Below, in pieces: positions 17,376 through 25,260 of a stretch of DNA of 64,000 nt. The DNA comes from Bacillus sp. N1-1 (GTDB lineage: Bacteria > Bacillota > Bacilli > Bacillales > Guptibacillaceae), in the NCBI RefSeq assembly GCF_009818105.1, contig NZ_CP046564.1, forward strand, positions 3,596,001 to 3,660,000. The letters are read 5' to 3'. The notes beneath the pieces were generated by a model. It was not told where the DNA came from. It was given only the letters and a program-made list of their open reading frames with translations, and searched no databases. How positions within the stretch are numbered: position 1 is the first letter of the stretch; each line of letters begins with the position of its first letter. A program made the translations under genes and the position numbers.

Positions 17376-17567
17376 GAGCTTAATCTGTGTTCTTAACTAA
17401 ATTGACAGAAGGCATAATTAAATAAGCATAGTATTTATGCGTCTTTAAAAACCAAACTGTCTATAAAATTACGTTAGTTAAGAATCACCGATAACATAAA
17501 CTTTTCCCCTTTTTCTTTTCAGGTTACCTTATTATAAGGGAGGGCGTCACTTCTTTCAAGCCCAGAT

Positions 17568-18335
17568 CTAAAAGGCGTGAGAAGTTGTCCCACCATCAAT
17601 GATAAGATTCTGCCCTGTCGTATAGCTAGAATAAGGGGAAGCGAGATAAAGAACAGCAGGAATTAGCTCATCCAATTGACCAATACGATGCATCGGATTA
17701 CTGTTCTTAATTTTATTTAAAAGGATCGGGTTCTCAAGCGCTTTTTCGTTAAATGGTGTTTTTATGAAACCGGGACTAATCGCATTCACGGTAATGCCAA
17801 GCGGAGATAGCTCTTGTGCTAGCTGTTTCGACAATTGTGCAACTGCCGCTTTACTTGGACCATAAGGTGTGGAAAATGGCAGGCCAACTTCACTTGCCAT
17901 CGAGGCAATGTTAATAATTCGTGATCCTTGTTGTTCTTTCAAATCATGGAGAACTGCTCTTGTCATCATATAAACAGACTTCACATTTGTTTCCATCACA
18001 TCATCCCATTCACTAGGTTCCAACTCTTCGATAGATTTCCGCACCGTTTTACCTGCATTATTAATAAGAATAGTAATCGAACCAAGTTTCTCATGGATAT
18101 CAGTTACGAATTCTTTAATACTCTCCTCCTTTGTAACATCATAAGCAAATGGAAGAACTTTTCCATTTGTTTCTTCGCTTAATTCTACTGCCGTTTCTTC
18201 AAGTATATTTGAGGTTCGTCCTACTATAGCAACTTTAGCGCCAGCTTCAGAGAGAGCACGAGCCATTGCTTTTCCAATCCCTCTTCCTCCACCCGTAACG
18301 ACGGCTACCTTGTTTGATAGATCAAAATACTTCAT
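17568..18335 (-). CDS. Classical short-chain dehydrogenase/reductase
   Basis: About 255 residues. Cofactor motif TGGGRGIGKAMA, NNAG, catalytic S of NIASMASEVG, and YGPSK (YxxxK), followed by the PGFIKT loop. Closest in feel to gluconate 5-dehydrogenase or 3-oxoacyl reductases; the substrate cannot be fixed. ATG at 18335 has GGAGGAGG 6-7 nt upstream. Divergent from the second AGCS symporter gene. Confidence 0.87.
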   Translation of the reverse strand: MKYFDLSNKVAVVTGGGRGIGKAMARALSEAGAKVAIVGRTSNILEETAVELSEETNGKVLPFAYDVTKEESIKEFVTDIHEKLGSITILINNAGKTVRKSIEELEPSEWDDVMETNVKSVYMMTRAVLHDLKEQQGSRIINIASMASEVGLPFSTPYGPSKAAVAQLSKQLAQELSPLGITVNAISPGFIKTPFNEKALENPILLNKIKNSNPMHRIGQLDELIPAVLYLASPYSSYTTGQNLIIDGGTTSHAF

Positions 18336-18439
18336 TTTCAACCTCCTCCTCTACTTTCTCTACCATACAGAAGAAATTTATTTTCTTCGACTCAAATGCA
18401 TTACACCGAACAAGAAAGCGCTCTTTTCTATCATTCGAC

Positions 18440-18454
18440 AATTTCCAGAAAAAA
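18440..18454. promoter_or_regulatory. CodY-like box upstream of symporter gene
   Basis: AATTTCCAGAAAAAA matches the CodY consensus AATTTTCWGAAAATT at 12 of 15 positions and lies 79 bp upstream of the TTG start of the second AGCS gene. CodY control of amino-acid transporters is common in Bacillus. Sequence match only. Confidence 0.35.
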
Positions 18455-18532
18455 TTTATTTGGTTTTATAAAGGTTATTGTGGTAATTTGTTAGAATATT
18501 TAGTATTAACATACATAAAGGAGGAGTTCTTA

Positions 18533-19885
18533 TTGGAAGCAGCATTAAATAGTATTAGTGGATTCGTGTGGGGGTGGCCCTTGCTCATCCTGCTCGTTGG
18601 AACGGGTATTTACCTCACAATCCGTCTTGGGTTTCTCCAATTCACCATGCTTCCATATGCGTTGAAGCAAGCCTTCACGAAGAAGCAAGATAAAACATCT
18701 GAAGGAGATATTTCTCATTTCCAGGCTTTAATGACAGCCCTTGCTGCTACAATCGGAACAGGTAATATTGCCGGTGTTGCAACAGCGGTTTTCGTGGGAG
18801 GACCTGGTGCTGTTCTTTGGATGTGGATCAGCGCACTCTTCGGAATGGCCACAAAATATGCAGAAGCCATTCTCGCAGTTAAATACCGCTCTGTGAACGC
18901 AAAAGGTGAAATGTCAGGTGGACCGATGTACTACCTTGATAAAGGCCTTAATATGAAATGGCTCGGTATGATCTTTGCATTCTTTGGTGCTTTTGCTGCA
19001 TTTGGTATTGGTAATATGGTGCAATCCAACTCAGTTGCTGATGCAGTGGCTACTTTTGGTATTGCACCTTGGATTACCGGTCTTGTCTTAATGTTTTTTA
19101 CTGGAATGGTTATTCTTGGTGGAATCAAAAGCATTGGTAAAGTAACAGCTTACTTTGTTCCTGTCATGGCCTTATTTTATGTTATCGGAGGACTAGTTGT
19201 TATTTTCATGAACCTTGAGCTTGTGCCTGCTGCTGTATCGCTTATTTTCTCAGATGCCTTTACAGGTGAAGCAGCTGCTGGTGGTGCGATTGGTGCCGTT
19301 ATTCGTTACGGTGTGGCGCGTGGGGTATTCTCGAATGAAGCTGGGCTTGGATCAGCTCCAATTGCTGCTGCAGCTGCGAAAACCGATTATCCAGGTCGTC
19401 AGGCTCTTGTATCAATGACCCAGGTTTTCATTGATACGATTGTTGTCTGTTCCATCACTGGAATCGCGCTCGTTATGGGAGATCTTTACGGAGGCGACTT
19501 GAATGGTGCTGCGTTAACAACGGCAACATTTGAAAAATTCCTTGGCGTTCCTGGTGCACTCATTGTCACGATTGGTCTTATTCTTTTTGCTTATTCTACT
19601 GTTCTTGGCTGGTCGTATTACGGAGAAAAGTGCTTCTCATATCTGTTTGGAGACGCATCGATCAAATATTATCGCTTCGTTTTCGTATTAGCCGTTTTTG
19701 TAGGAACAACGTTAAAACTAAACGTTGTTTGGTTACTTGCAGATATCTTCAATGGCTTAATGGCACTACCAAACTTAATTGGCCTACTCGGTCTATCTGG
19801 GGTTGTGGTTGCTGAGACAAAACGTTTCCTTGAGAAAGTAAAAGAAGAAAAACGTGAGGCGCATTCCACAGGCGTTTCAAATTAA
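18533..19885 (+). CDS. Sodium:alanine (AGCS-family) symporter, second copy
   Basis: About 450 residues, the same family as 9579-10988, with the hallmark blocks TALAATIGTGNIAGVATAV, GGPMYYLDKGL and SNEAGLGSAPIAAAAAK, and about 10-11 membrane helices. Start is TTG at 18533, 8 nt after AAAGGAGG; the open frame reaches back to 18314 but that extension has no ribosome site and no family similarity. Na+-coupled uptake of alanine, glycine or glutamine. Confidence 0.92.
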   Translation: MEAALNSISGFVWGWPLLILLVGTGIYLTIRLGFLQFTMLPYALKQAFTKKQDKTSEGDISHFQALMTALAATIGTGNIAGVATAVFVGGPGAVLWMWISALFGMATKYAEAILAVKYRSVNAKGEMSGGPMYYLDKGLNMKWLGMIFAFFGAFAAFGIGNMVQSNSVADAVATFGIAPWITGLVLMFFTGMVILGGIKSIGKVTAYFVPVMALFYVIGGLVVIFMNLELVPAAVSLIFSDAFTGEAAAGGAIGAVIRYGVARGVFSNEAGLGSAPIAAAAAKTDYPGRQALVSMTQVFIDTIVVCSITGIALVMGDLYGGDLNGAALTTATFEKFLGVPGALIVTIGLILFAYSTVLGWSYYGEKCFSYLFGDASIKYYRFVFVLAVFVGTTLKLNVVWLLADIFNGLMALPNLIGLLGLSGVVVAETKRFLEKVKEEKREAHSTGVSN

Positions 19886-19922
19886 AAAGGTGTCGGGGGA
19901 AATACCCCCAACACCTTTTCTT
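19886..19922. terminator. Bidirectional terminator
   Basis: AAAAGGTGT-GGGGG / CCCCC-ACACCTTTT hairpin between the convergent symporter and bmrA genes. Confidence 0.88.
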
Positions 19923-21675
19923 ATGAGCTTTCTTCCATTTGAAACTGCTGTTGAGCGAGTTCCTTATAAAGATTGCTGTTCATAAACAATTTTTCATGAG
20001 TACCTTGAGCGGATACTCTTCCATTTTCCATTACCAATATTTGATCTGCATGGACAACCGTTGAAAGACGATGAGCAATCACAATGGTCGTTCGATCTTT
20101 CATTAAATTGTTTAAGGCACGTTGCACTTGAACTTCTGACGTACTATCAAGACTAGACGTCGCTTCGTCTAACAAAAGGATTGATGGATTTTTTACAATT
20201 GCTCGAGCAATGGCAATTCGCTGTCGTTGACCACCTGAAAGCTTGATGCCTCTTTCGCCAATTTCAGTATCAAGTCCATTCGGAAGATCCTGTATGAATG
20301 GAAGGGCGTATGCCTGACTGGCGGCCACTTCAATATCCTGATCCGAAACTTCTTCTTCCAACCCATATACAATATTTTCTTTAATCGTTCCGGCAATGAG
20401 TGGACTTTCCTGTGAGACATAGCCGATTTGCTTCCGCCAGGACACAAGTGAAAAGCGACTGATCTCATTATCTCCTAGTTTAATTTCTCCTTCTTGTGGT
20501 TGATAGAAGCGTTCAATCAAAGAAAAAGTCGTTGTTTTTCCGCTACCGCTAGGCCCAACAATAGCCGTAACTTTACCTGGTGGCACTTCAAAAGATGCTT
20601 TCTTCAAGACCATTTCCTTCCCATATGAAAATTCAACATTATTAAATGAAAGGACTTGTGCCGGGTTTTTGACTTCTTCTCCATTTAGACGCTCTTCACT
20701 CTCATGATCAAGTAAGAATTGGAGACGTTCTGTTGCACCCATCGCTTTTTGAATGGCTGTTAGGAAACGCGCCATCGAACTAAACGGAATAATAATCTGA
20801 AACAGGTATAAAAGGAAGGCAACGAGTTCTCCTGCCGTTAATTCTCCTGTCGACACACGTACGCCGCCATATCCAACAATAATGACGAGAACACCCATCA
20901 ACAATAGTGTCATAAGAGGCATGAGAAGCGCATAAATTTTTGCTTCCTTCATACTATAGTCAAAAACATTGTTTATGCCATTCTTTCCATTCTCCTCTTC
21001 CACATTCTCTGCCATGGAGAATTTCACGAGCCGAACTTCTGATAACACTTGAGTAATTGTTGCCGTGAATTTGGCCGTTTCTTCCTGCAAACCTTTCGAT
21101 ACTTTATACATTCTCTTTCCGATAAAACGAATGCCAATCATCATTATTGGAACGACACCAAGTAAGATCGCCGTTAATTTCCAATCTAAGTAAAGTAAAA
21201 TACCTATCGAACCGACAATGGAGAGCGTGCTCGTTAACAAACTAATCAAATGATTTGATACGAGATCTTTGATAACCCCTGTATCGTTTACAATCCGACT
21301 TGTCGTATCACCAACACGGTTTTGATCAAAGTACTCAACTTGCAGAGAAAGTACTTTCTTCATTAATCGCTCCCTTAAACGAGCCACGACTGTTTCACCG
21401 ATATATAAAAGCAAATACATTGATAAACCCGAAAAAATCGCTTGAACGATAAAAGCAGTAATTAATAAAGTAATAACCCCTGACGAAAGCGTGTTTCCTG
21501 AAAGCTGATCCACTAGATTTTTCGTAAAAAATGGAACGATTAATCCAGCGATCGTTCCAATCATACTCATCGCAATAGCTGCTGCTACGAGAGGTTTCGA
21601 CGGGTTTGTGTCTCGGATTAGCTTTGAAAGTCCACGCCAGTTCATCTTTTTATCTTGATCGACTACCTTTGCCAT
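19921..21675 (-). CDS. bmrA: Multidrug ABC transporter BmrA
   Basis: A half-transporter of about 584 residues: six membrane helices (about 1-320), then the ATPase with Walker A GPSGSGKTT, LSGGQRQRIAIARA, LLLDEATSSLDS and IAHRLSTV. The sequence tracks B. subtilis BmrA (YvcC, 589 residues) closely, e.g. RDTNPS near the start, ETARFT in the coupling region and IGYVSQESPL in the Q-loop region. Homodimeric drug exporter. ATG at 21675 chosen, 6 nt after AAGGGGG. Monocistronic. Confidence 0.9.
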   Translation of the reverse strand: MAKVVDQDKKMNWRGLSKLIRDTNPSKPLVAAAIAMSMIGTIAGLIVPFFTKNLVDQLSGNTLSSGVITLLITAFIVQAIFSGLSMYLLLYIGETVVARLRERLMKKVLSLQVEYFDQNRVGDTTSRIVNDTGVIKDLVSNHLISLLTSTLSIVGSIGILLYLDWKLTAILLGVVPIMMIGIRFIGKRMYKVSKGLQEETAKFTATITQVLSEVRLVKFSMAENVEEENGKNGINNVFDYSMKEAKIYALLMPLMTLLLMGVLVIIVGYGGVRVSTGELTAGELVAFLLYLFQIIIPFSSMARFLTAIQKAMGATERLQFLLDHESEERLNGEEVKNPAQVLSFNNVEFSYGKEMVLKKASFEVPPGKVTAIVGPSGSGKTTTFSLIERFYQPQEGEIKLGDNEISRFSLVSWRKQIGYVSQESPLIAGTIKENIVYGLEEEVSDQDIEVAASQAYALPFIQDLPNGLDTEIGERGIKLSGGQRQRIAIARAIVKNPSILLLDEATSSLDSTSEVQVQRALNNLMKDRTTIVIAHRLSTVVHADQILVMENGRVSAQGTHEKLFMNSNLYKELAQQQFQMEESS

Positions 21676-21782
21676 TCTCATCCCCCTTATGCTCTCTTCT
21701 TAGTATACCGTCTTTACATGTAAAATCATGAAGATAAATTCGTTTTAGATGTACCGTCACGCATCTACTATTCCCCCAATAG

Positions 21783-21812
21783 AAAAAGGAAGGGGCGCTG
21801 CCCTTCCTTTTT
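21783..21812 (-). terminator. Rho-independent terminator
   Basis: AAAAAGGAAGGG / CCCTTCCTTTTT stem, downstream of the nitroreductase gene; usable in both directions. Confidence 0.85.
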
Positions 21813-21825
21813 CATTCATCTTCAA

Positions 21826-22461
21826 TTAGAAGCTTTCTTTCACTACCATGCGCTCAATTGGGAAACGTCCTGTTCCATGCGCTTCAGCAGCGGCTTTCCC
21901 AACAGAGATAAGCATCGTCGGAACATATCGTGCAGGGATGTTAAATTCTTCAACAAGTGCAACTGGATTAAATCCGCCCATTGCAACTGTGTCATAATCT
22001 TTTGCTTTTGCAGCTAGCATAAACTGCATAGCAGCTAGTGAACTATTTTTGATCGCTTCACTTAATGCAAATCCTTCTCGCTCATATGCACGGTTTATTT
22101 GACCAACCAGCGTTTCCTTCACAGCGTTGTCCATATAACCTAATTCAACAGCCTGGCCATATATTTCTTCTGCATGCAAGTTAGCTTCAAGGTCACCAAG
22201 GATCACAATGGTAGCTGAGCTATCAACAATTTGTTGTTGATTAAAAGCAATTGGTAGAAGCTTTTCTTTCTGCTCGTCATTTTCAATAACAAGGAACTTC
22301 CAATGTTGTAGATTCCAAGAAGACGGTGCTTCAATCGTAGCATTTAGCATTTCATTCATCACATCTTCAGGAATTTTGACTCCTTTTTCAAACTTTCGTA
22401 CAGAATGACGATCTTTCATTACATCTAAAACATTCTGATTTTCTTGTACACTTACCGACAT
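21826..22461 (-). CDS. Nitroreductase-family FMN oxidoreductase
   Basis: A 211-residue nitroreductase (YodC/YdgI type). FMN-binding motifs DRHSVRKFEKG and APSSWNLQHWKFLVI, later MLAAKAKDYDTVAMGGF and the C-terminal VSVGKAA/GRFP region. Reduces nitroaromatics, quinones or disulfide-related electrophiles with NAD(P)H. A copy of the block's 19-bp palindrome lies 66 bp upstream (22527-22545), suggesting control by the nearby Rrf2 regulator. Confidence 0.9.
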   Translation of the reverse strand: MSVSVQENQNVLDVMKDRHSVRKFEKGVKIPEDVMNEMLNATIEAPSSWNLQHWKFLVIENDEQKEKLLPIAFNQQQIVDSSATIVILGDLEANLHAEEIYGQAVELGYMDNAVKETLVGQINRAYEREGFALSEAIKNSSLAAMQFMLAAKAKDYDTVAMGGFNPVALVEEFNIPARYVPTMLISVGKAAAEAHGTGRFPIERMVVKESF

Positions 22462-22526
22462 CTTTGTTTCTCTCCTTTGAACCTATCAATAATTTTCTTT
22501 TTGTCTACTATCTTCACCATTTATAC

Positions 22527-22545
22527 AGTAACACATTTATTTACA
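22527..22545 (-). promoter_or_regulatory. 19-bp palindrome, copy A
   Basis: AGTAA-N9-TTACA followed by GTT; 9 of 10 arm positions match TGTAA-N9-TTACA. Located 66 bp upstream of the nitroreductase gene. Confidence 0.5.
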
Positions 22546-22563
22546 GTTAGAAAACAGAAATTG

Positions 22564-23061
22564 CTAGCAGTTGTGGCAGCATCTACCCTTCTTGCCATTG
22601 TTTTTATTTACCCAGTTTTGAACCCCACGCTTCACCTGTTGGATAAATGAAGGTGCTTTTCGTTCCGGAAAATCCAGCGTTAGTTTTAGCTTAGATAATT
22701 CAGCTGTTAACTTGATTGCTAATTCAGGATAAGCTAAATATAGTGCACGGTAAGACGTTTGATCTAATTGAATGAGCTCAACATCAGTAACCGTTTTGGC
22801 ATACAAATTTTGATGCACAAAAATCGAGCGGTTTCCGAGAACATCATTTGCCCCAAGAACTGCAAGCGGCTCTTCCATATTATCAGCATGATAAATTGCG
22901 ATGCTTCCACTTCTAATAATGTAGACATCACGATTTGTATGCTCTGGCTTAATCAAAAACCTACTTTTGTTTCGCTTCATTAACTGACCTGATCTCTCTA
23001 ATCGATTCCAATCTTTCATATTAAGCTTACTTTCGTTTTTTGCCACCAGACTTGTACTCAT
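22564..23061 (-). CDS. Cyclic-nucleotide-binding-fold protein without HTH, Cys-rich tail
   Basis: A 165-residue protein. Residues about 20-125 form a Crp/Fnr-type beta-roll (VYIIRSGSIAIYHAD ... LAVLGANDVLGNRSIF ... TVTDVELIQLD), then helices, but the DNA-binding helix-turn-helix is missing. The C-terminus ends in a basic stretch and CCHNC, three cysteines that could bind metal or act as a thiol sensor. A palindrome copy lies 25 bp upstream of the ATG. I do not recognise a named homologue; it may sense a ligand and act by protein contact. Confidence 0.7.
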   Translation of the reverse strand: MSTSLVAKNESKLNMKDWNRLERSGQLMKRNKSRFLIKPEHTNRDVYIIRSGSIAIYHADNMEEPLAVLGANDVLGNRSIFVHQNLYAKTVTDVELIQLDQTSYRALYLAYPELAIKLTAELSKLKLTLDFPERKAPSFIQQVKRGVQNWVNKNNGKKGRCCHNC

Positions 23062-23085
23062 GTCTGCTCACCCCCATTAGGTTAT

Positions 23086-23104
23086 TGGAATATTTTTTAT
23101 TACA
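23086..23104 (-). promoter_or_regulatory. 19-bp palindrome, copy B
   Basis: TGGAA-N9-TTACA followed by GTT; 9 of 10 arm positions match. Immediately upstream of the cyclic-nucleotide-fold gene. Confidence 0.5.
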
Positions 23105-23131
23105 GTTACAATATAAAACAAAAACAATCGT

Positions 23132-23548
23132 TTATAATTGTTTTTGCTTCAGGCTTTGGATAATATCACGAATCGTATATTGTTTCAAGAATGCTGTTAA
23201 GTGGTTCTCAGCATCTGTAAAAATATCGCCAAGTACATTTGACAAGTTCGCTCCAACAAGGCAGTACTCATTCGAATCAGGACACCTTGGTTGAAGTGAA
23301 CCGATAGAAGTGAGGTTATAGATCTTATCAAGCGTTACTTCTTCCACTCGGCAAGATAAAGTAAAACCGCCACCAGCACCTTCTTTTGAAACGATATATC
23401 CGTTTTTTTTGAGTAAACTAAGAATTTTCCTCATACGAACGGGATGGACCGAAGCACTTCCGGCAAGATAATCACTTGTTGCCATCTGCCCTGGCTTAAT
23501 TGCGAGTAAAGCCAGACTGTGTACGGCGAGAGTAAAATCACTATTCAT
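23132..23548 (-). CDS. Rrf2-family transcriptional regulator
   Basis: A 138-residue regulator with an N-terminal winged helix (TLAVHSLALLA ... VHPVRMRKILSLLKKNGYIVSKEGAGGGFTL) and the Rrf2 sensor segment RCPDSNEYCLVGANL. Only two cysteines sit in the sensor region, unlike the three of Fe-S regulators such as NsrR and IscR, so it looks more like a YwnA/HypR-type thiol or electrophile sensor. Four palindromes near four neighbouring genes are likely sites. GGGAGG precedes the ATG. Confidence 0.85.
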   Translation of the reverse strand: MNSDFTLAVHSLALLAIKPGQMATSDYLAGSASVHPVRMRKILSLLKKNGYIVSKEGAGGGFTLSCRVEEVTLDKIYNLTSIGSLQPRCPDSNEYCLVGANLSNVLGDIFTDAENHLTAFLKQYTIRDIIQSLKQKQL

Positions 23549-23618
23549 TTGCAGCGCCTCCCAACACTTTCTTCCACTTCCATCCTATCGTATTTCAATT
23601 ATTGCTGGCAAGAAAATT

Positions 23619-23969
23619 TTAACAGGGAACTACTTCCTCCGACTCATTTCGAAGTTCTTTTAGTTGTGTCGAAAGTTCCATGAACCATTCCTTGTCTTTT
23701 GTGATCAAGGCAACTTCAATAAGATTTAGCAAGAAGGATTCATCCTGTTCTAAATCAGGTTCTTCCAGCTGCGAAATACGATTCTGGAAAGTTTCGATTA
23801 CTTTTCCAACAGTTTCTGGATTATCACATTCTAGAACGAATACTTTAATCGTTCCGAGATAATTATTAACAGATTCAACGTAGCCATGAATTAGTTCATC
23901 ATGGACTGACTTTCCTTTTACCCAATCACCTTTTTGGTATTGTGTTTGTTGATGTAGTTGATTCATCAT
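23619..23969 (-). CDS. IDEAL-domain protein
   Basis: A 116-residue protein. N-terminal part (GDWVKGKSVHDELIHGYVES) looks like a small SH3/KOW-type barrel; the C-terminal LLNLIEVALITKDKEWFMELSTQLKEL fits the IDEAL motif found at the ends of ComK, YpiB and other Bacillus proteins. Function unknown. GGAGG precedes the ATG and a palindrome copy lies 57 bp upstream; it could be co-transcribed with the Rrf2 gene 70 bp downstream. Confidence 0.7.
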   Translation of the reverse strand: MMNQLHQQTQYQKGDWVKGKSVHDELIHGYVESVNNYLGTIKVFVLECDNPETVGKVIETFQNRISQLEEPDLEQDESFLLNLIEVALITKDKEWFMELSTQLKELRNESEEVVPC

Positions 23970-24025
23970 TATATTACCTCCTTATTTGGAAGACTAGTTT
24001 GTGTTCCAACTGAGTCAAGGTATAG

Positions 24026-24044
24026 TGTAATTTTAAATATTACA
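24026..24044 (-). promoter_or_regulatory. 19-bp palindrome, copy C
   Basis: Perfect TGTAA-N9-TTACA followed by GTT, 57 bp upstream of the IDEAL-domain gene. Confidence 0.55.
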
Positions 24045-24054
24045 GTTCATTTTG

Positions 24055-25062
24055 TCAAGAAGAGATGCTTTCAGTTAATTGAAATGCTTCTGCAAGTAGT
24101 TTATACGACTTCAGTCGGGCTTGAAAATCATGTGTAATGGTATTAATGATCACTTCATCCGTTTGGTATTGATTGGCCAATTCCTCTATTTGCTGTTTTA
24201 CCTGGGTCGGATTACCTACAATCATTCTTTTTCTGTTTTCCCGAATCCGCTCTTTATCAAACACTGTATATGGAAAGCTACGTGCTTCATCAGGGGATGG
24301 GAATCCGTCTCCTGATTTACCTTGTTCAATTAATAAAATCGATAAATCCAAACTAGAAGCAAGATATTCTGCTTCTTCTTCTGTTTCACCACAAATGACG
24401 AAGATCGCAACGTTTGTTTTAGGCGCCTCGTTAAATTCAGATGGTACAAAACGAGAACGGTATTTGTCAACCACATTCGTCCCACCATATCCATTAATGA
24501 AATGTGCAAAGGTAAACGCTAGTCCTCGCTGCGCAGCCATCATTCCACTAGCCCCACTTGATCCTAATAACCACATTTCAGGTGTCGTACTGCCAAGTGG
24601 TGTTGCCCGTACGTTCATTCTCTGTGGGTCTTCCCCATTTAGATAGGCGGCTAACTCATTAACCTGCTCTAAATAGTTGTCGATCCCCATACTGTTTCCC
24701 CCAGCAAGGGCTTTTGTAACATTCGGCATACCTCCTGGCGCACGTCCAAGCCCAATGTCAATGCGGTTTGGATTTAACGTTTCAAGCATCCGGAAGTTTT
24801 CCGCTACCTTATATGGACTATAATGGGGTAATAATACACCTCCAGAACCGATCCTCATCCGCTCTGTATTCGCTGCCAGGTGAGAAATAAGGACTTCAGG
24901 ACTAGATCCAGCGAGGCTTTTCGTGCTGTGATGTTCAGAAACCCAAAAACGGTGATAGCCTAGCTTTTCTGTTTCTTTGGCAAGTGTCGTTGTTTCTCTA
25001 AGTGCTTCAGTAGGCGTATTGCCTCTTGAAACAGGTGATTGATCAAGTACACTTAATTTCAT
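24055..25062 (-). CDS. Luciferase-like (LLM) flavin-dependent monooxygenase
   Basis: About 335 residues of a bacterial-luciferase TIM barrel: MKLSVLDQSPVSRG, FWVSEHHSTKSLAGSSPEVL, RIGSGGVLLPHYSPYKVAENFRML, DIGLGRAPGG. These are the markers of the LLM group that includes YvbT/YhbW-like proteins. Uses FMNH2 and O2; substrate unknown. Start ATG at 25062 with AAAGGAGC 9 nt upstream. A perfect palindrome copy lies 19 bp upstream. Confidence 0.9.
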   Translation of the reverse strand: MKLSVLDQSPVSRGNTPTEALRETTTLAKETEKLGYHRFWVSEHHSTKSLAGSSPEVLISHLAANTERMRIGSGGVLLPHYSPYKVAENFRMLETLNPNRIDIGLGRAPGGMPNVTKALAGGNSMGIDNYLEQVNELAAYLNGEDPQRMNVRATPLGSTTPEMWLLGSSGASGMMAAQRGLAFTFAHFINGYGGTNVVDKYRSRFVPSEFNEAPKTNVAIFVICGETEEEAEYLASSLDLSILLIEQGKSGDGFPSPDEARSFPYTVFDKERIRENRKRMIVGNPTQVKQQIEELANQYQTDEVIINTITHDFQARLKSYKLLAEAFQLTESISS

Positions 25063-25080
25063 ATTTCGTCGCTCCTTTAA

Positions 25081-25099
25081 TGTAAAAAATATCATTACA
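25081..25099 (-). promoter_or_regulatory. 19-bp palindrome, copy D
   Basis: Perfect TGTAA-N9-TTACA followed by GTT, 19 bp upstream of the monooxygenase start, placed to block transcription or initiation. Confidence 0.55.
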
Positions 25100-25188
25100 G
25101 TTAATCTTATCAAAAGAAAAAGGGTAGACCAATTAATTTGCTTGCCCGTTATTAGTTGTTACCCTTTTTGCAAACAAAAAAACGGACT

Positions 25189-25220
25189 GTCACGCCCAAA
25201 TGGTTACGCCAGTCCGTTTC
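25189..25220 (-). terminator. Rho-independent terminator after the DeoR gene
   Basis: AAACGGACTG / CAGTCCGTTT hairpin with T-rich tail on the minus strand. Confidence 0.82.
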
Positions 25221-25260
25221 TTAACTAATTAAGCTATATTTAAGGTTGTTACAAAAAAAC

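Larger units (their letters stand above)
17239..17455 (-). promoter_or_regulatory. Attenuator-like leader of the MutS2 paralogue
   Basis: Candidate promoter: -35 TTGGTT (17450-17455), 16-bp spacer, -10 TACTAT (17428-17433). The leader then contains GAACACAG (17385-17392), a 30-codon open frame (17283-17375), terminator hairpin 1 (17327-17354), a small hairpin ATGCTT/AAGCAT, and terminator 2. ACCATTCC (17356-17363) and GGAATGGT (17303-17310) can pair to enclose the two inner hairpins, and GAACACAG can pair with the loop and right arm of terminator 2. These are mutually exclusive folds. I do not recognise a known riboswitch or T-box consensus. Confidence 0.6.

Noticed and set aside
17196..17460. 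T-box or known metabolite riboswitch
   Set aside because: No AGGGTGG-ACCGCG T-box sequence, and no TPP, SAM, cobalamin, lysine, purine or glycine consensus that I can recognise; the gene product is not metabolic.
9579..19885. Recent duplication of the two AGCS symporter genes
   Set aside because: Conserved blocks match but loops and codons differ widely, and neighbours are unrelated, so this is an old paralogy.
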